The position numbers and the translations under genes are program-made. Positions 46,301 through 47,902 of a DNA stretch of 47,902 nt are shown here, piece after piece. The DNA is from Priestia megaterium (lineage in GTDB: Bacteria > Bacillota > Bacilli > Bacillales > Bacillaceae_H), in assembly GCA_008180335.1 (NCBI GenBank), contig VTEF01000012.1:1-47902 (forward strand), read 5' to 3'. The notes below the pieces were generated by a model that was not told the DNA's origin, made no database searches, and was given only the letters and a program-made list of their open reading frames with translations. Numbering within the stretch: the stretch's first letter is position 1; the number at the start of each line of letters is the position of its first letter.

Positions 46301-46432
46301 TTGGATGAAAAGAACAAGAAGTATGACAAACAAAAAGCGGAAGTGATTCAAATTGACTATCTGTTAAATCAAACTGCTGTAGCTGTAGGACGAGCACATG
46401 CCAAATTTATTCTCTCTTTTAACAAACTGTAA
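43382..46432 (+). CDS. Large SF2 DEGH helicase with uncharacterised C-terminal part
   Basis: A 1016-residue protein. The helicase core occupies about residues 10-400: LRPYQIEALSMI (Q-motif region), KMPMGTGKSTVIA (Walker A), VTATKAVRDQL, LVLFDEGHKEPA (DEGH box near 149-152), LFTATPVR (motif III) and QQIGRVIRQGSE (motif VI). The remaining ~600 residues match no family I can name; near 850-900, DLQSEIADFI then VCFIHCKAGESK and ASAFQEVCGQIVKNL looks like a degenerate PD-(D/E)xK nuclease core (D, then H-x-K). The ATG at 43382 sits six bases after AAAAGGA; an ATG at 43376 touches it. Probably a single-gene antiphage effector. Confidence 0.8.
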   Translation: MMFDAQLDEGLLKALRPYQIEALSMIKQYIFSDSKKQALVKMPMGTGKSTVIAVTGSELTPNQSVIVVTATKAVRDQLVKDISNEVWVKMGLSMRPTKTIHMIIPSKLTSVPDSPTIFISTIQSLLTLKQNHNELYRDLKNKVELVLFDEGHKEPANTWQSVIRSFEKKIILFTATPVRNDSNKFQLDNNYTYSYSYEAAKTQGVIRDIVFEYMNIDNEIKTFAERIYNRYRDYILEESCEEREIKCIIRCGSADEIRAMVEELKDKVSVIGIHERFKNDSNDLLTDHVPEDFRTSDVRIWIHQNKLIEGIDNQQFCILGIFEPLPDPRSLIQQIGRVIRQGSEPRKAIILLRENETYQKDWWDSYTDYERLISLNPEEIVFKYHDYFMKVTEANPSTTYLNKKFLKRFSVNDDQTIEERIKKYQLPMKANVFEAIEDIIDVESYINDFSEKIIDEFNSLDYLILEKIKIGDKQTACIVYSRYENSSILVNDSFLEIKLEIAVFRLLQNKLYYYSSNQYIPSLIYDEWKKVNAAQLKKILPNDSHISSVTIQNGSINYNSFNRMIVDSQDVSTMVPDVNDKFNLCTTLVGSRKKKVGTPSIRNYIGFSNARISQGTEYITLPSYLDWLEEIDMKVTNTSYQEHGIFNRFAPISDIPAKVVPKSILLQSNAEEIDLRTGYGTLTELDQLFYTIKDSKFELEWDGTSYEIEIKFSLKEGKYILKYTQPTTEPNVYILTKNKSKMRLLDWLNEEQAFQIIVEGNTHRYFRGDFYKTGIPSDYSWLENFFDEYELALPTRSKRINEKGKKENVTKAYKPMWDSNSLFYLVAKKGANITNTSTIKTLLQEADYVICTDLQSEIADFITISETTDTVCFIHCKAGESKLSASAFQEVCGQIVKNLDYVNKGSERKPNYSYWEKEWVNSFYKVKVNRKILNPDNLTAEGIWRKLKEVQNKPNSKSYVIALVGDAFSQTKYLDEKNKKYDKQKAEVIQIDYLLNQTAVAVGRAHAKFILSFNKL

Positions 46433-46468
46433 GAATTTTAAAGAATAATTAGAAGGGATGGACTGATT

Positions 46469-46519
46469 ATGCCTACATTAGTAGTGGTAATCGATTCCTC
46501 TTTTAAATGGGAAAAGTGA
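46469..46519 (+). pseudogene. 16-codon remnant after the helicase
   Basis: AGAAGGGATGGACTGATT before an ATG gives MPTLVVVIDSSFKWEK and a stop. The good RBS and a protein-like start suggest the beginning of a gene whose body was lost. It could also be chance. No gene was found elsewhere in 46433-46777. Confidence 0.3.
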
Positions 46520-46564
46520 TAGGGAGTTAATCTAAAAGGGAAACAATACCCTGAAAAAAAAGTA

Positions 46565-46594
46565 AGAGTGCGAAAATAGCCATTATCGCACTCT
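46565..46594. terminator. Second copy of the AGAGTGCGA hairpin
   Basis: Same 9 bp stem and 12 nt loop as at 43015, differing in three loop bases. Here A8 precedes it, so it can terminate leftward transcripts well, and rightward ones weakly (GTTGTTGTTTT). Confidence 0.7.
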
Positions 46595-46777
46595 GTTGTT
46601 GTTTTAACTTATCAGATAATGGACTTCTTGATGTGCCAACAATAAATAAAATTATTTGTTATTGCTCAAATGAATTTTAATATAGCAGAAGGTTTCTCTA
46701 TTGCCAATCAATTTGAACAAATGAAAAGTAGTGTATTTTACTATGTAATTATCTATCCAGTTTTTCAAATGATGGTT

Positions 46778-47628
46778 TTACAACAGGTTATCAATGCAAA
46801 AATTAGCTAAGTATTCTTCTATCTTGATTGAAGTAGAAGTTTTTTCGGATAAAAAAGGGTTTTGAATATGGAAATACTTACTCAAAAATTCATATTTAAA
46901 TTTGATACATATCTTTTTTGTAATGATTCCATTAGTTCTTTCGTATGGAAGTATATCCGTCACAAATATACCACCTTCATAAAGAATTATTTCCATAATA
47001 GGCAAGTTCATGCTAAATTCATAAAAATGTAAATGCATTATTTGATCAAGTCTCTTTTTAATACTGTATTCCGTTTCACTAGTATCTTTTAAGTTTTTTG
47101 CAATTAGATAATCATGATAGAACATCTCTATTTGCAAATACCCTTTTTGGACCTTATGAACAGTTCCTTCTGTAAATAAGTAATGGAATAAATTGAATGC
47201 TTCTTCTGGAAGTGATTCGAATTTACTATTTCTAAATCCAAATTCTGTTTTCCCATCTAATGTAAAACTTTCTTTTACAGGAGAGCCAAGAGCAAGAAAG
47301 AGATCTGGTTTATTTCCTGTGTAAAAACTAATTTTTTGTGAAGTATTTCGCTCTTCTGTCCATTCCCTACGTCTTCTATCTTCCTCTTCTTTTCTAGATG
47401 CCCTTGATGATCTCCGTTTTTTGGGGCTTTCTTCAATTCCTGTTAATTTTGTTTCCTTACTTTTCTTAGTATTTTTTTTAAACTGCTTTTTTAGTTCATC
47501 ATATGATTGCAATTCCAAGTCAGGTAAATTAATTGTTGGATAACTCTTATATTTTTTTGCCTCATTATATTTGGGTTTGTATAAGTTAATGTAATAAAAT
47601 TCATATAAATCCATATCAACTTCTGGAT
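46778..47628 (-). pseudogene. GIY-YIG-like protein, N-terminus lost to an IS
   Basis: The open part from the ATG at 47614 is 278 residues. Its start, DLYEFYYINLYKPKYNEAK, reads like the end of a GIY-YIG nuclease domain (E-x-YYIN-x-x-KPKYN), and the frame stays open upstream (NPEVDM) to the IS3 end, so the GIY-YIG domain proper was cut off. A basic linker (KKRRSSRASRKEEEDRRRRE) and a ~170-residue unknown C-terminal domain follow (LPEEAFNLFHYLFTEGTVHK, IMEIILYEGGIFVTDILPYE). It lacks an RBS at 47614. Confidence 0.6.
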
Positions 47629-47902
47629 TGTCAACGCTAAACTAGACAACTTTTTTAAGGTGTTCAAGTTTATATTGAATTGGACTCGTGTAGCTAAGAG
47701 TTCCATGAATTCTAATATGATTGTACCAATGGATATAATCCATTAATTCCAGTTCCAAAACTTCTAAATTATCAAAATGGCGTCCTTTTACAAACTCTGT
47801 CTTAAAGACCTTGAAGGTCGCCTCTGCTACCGCATTATCGTAAGGACAGCCTTTCATACTTAGAGATCGCTTGATTTTAAATGTTTCTAACGTCTCATCA
47901 AT
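47629..47902 (-). mobile_element. IS3-family insertion sequence, right part only
   Basis: The IS3 transposase 3' end runs off the window. The likely IS terminus starts TGTCAACGCTAAACTAGACA at 47629, where the transposase gene ends and the interrupted GIY-YIG frame begins. The other end and any target duplication lie outside. Confidence 0.75.
47642..47902 (-). CDS. IS3-family transposase OrfB, C-terminal part (partial)
   Basis: 87 codons including the stop, open to the window edge: IDETLETFKIKRSLSMKGCP, YDNAVAEATFKVFKTEFVKG, then YIHWYNHIRIHGTLSYTSPI. This is the DDE (rve) integrase C-terminus: the catalytic E is in NAVAEATFKVFKTE and WYNHIRIHGTLSY-SP is the family ending (IS150/IS3 group). 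Complete enzyme status cannot be judged here. Confidence 0.92.
   Translation of the reverse strand: MDETLETFKIKRSLSMKGCPYDNAVAEATFKVFKTEFVKGRHFDNLEVLELELMDYIHWYNHIRIHGTLSYTSPIQYKLEHLKKVV

Larger units (their letters stand above)
25395..47902. mobile_element. Stacked mobile DNA and defence island right of the cf-PICI
   Basis: From the second att core to the window edge there are three further complete recombinase genes of tyrosine type, a degenerate one, resolvase remnants, a phage-like replication trio, several defence genes and an IS3 end. Codon use is more AT-rich than in the ydi region. No copy of the 18 bp att core was found to the right, so the outer boundary is unknown and several nested insertions are likely. 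Confidence 0.6.

Overview
The window comes from a low-GC Gram-positive bacterium of the order Bacillales. Its first 11 kb reproduces the Bacillus subtilis ydi region almost gene for gene: tsaE (ydiB), tsaB (ydiC), rimI (ydiD), tsaD (gcp/ydiE), ydiF, rex (ydiH), tatA, tatC, ydiK, ydiL, groES, groEL. It opens with the end of an rRNA operon: 23S 3' end, 5S, tRNA-fMet and tRNA-Asp. HrcA-type CIRCE control of groESL, a TTG start for groES and strong AGGAGG-type ribosome binding sites fit this group. I would guess a Bacillaceae or Caryophanaceae (Lysinibacillus-like) genus, but the genus is not proven here.

The 3' end of groEL is an integration hot spot. The last 18 bp of groEL (11041-11058) recur exactly at 25395-25412. 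Between them lies a 14.4 kb element with the layout of a phage-inducible chromosomal island: leftward integrase and Stl-like repressor, a divergent switch, small regulators, a prim-pol/DUF927 replication protein, and an iteron-flanked AT-rich origin. It then carries a full head-making and packaging set: portal, prohead protease, HK97 capsid, connector, HNH, TerS, TerL and two head-tail adaptor paralogues. There are no tail, lysis or holin genes. This is the signature of a capsid-forming PICI (cf-PICI), a satellite that builds its own DNA-filled heads and takes tails from a helper phage. The same operator sequence sits at the repressor promoter, in the early switch and at the head-operon promoter, so a single repressor can plausibly hold the whole island silent. 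A GNAT-like acetyltransferase pair is cargo at the right end.

From 25.4 kb to the right edge is a stack of other mobile DNA. A second integrase (25495) starts just beyond the shared att core with its own tandem arm-type repeats, which suggests a second element inserted in tandem at the same site. A broken HEIGH metallopeptidase, a third integrase, a truncated and catalytically degenerate integrase, several excisionase-like HTH proteins, a 696-residue recombinase with a MerR-like HTH, and an SPP1-like replication trio (gp38/gp39/gp40 types) follow. No right att copy for this second element was found before the window ends.

The last 10 kb is a defence island: an XRE-ImmA/IrrE metalloprotease with an unknown partner, a complete Gabija system (gajA, gajB), and a large SF2 helicase with an uncharacterised, nuclease-like C-terminal part. 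The window closes with a GIY-YIG family fragment cut by an IS3-family element that runs off the right edge.
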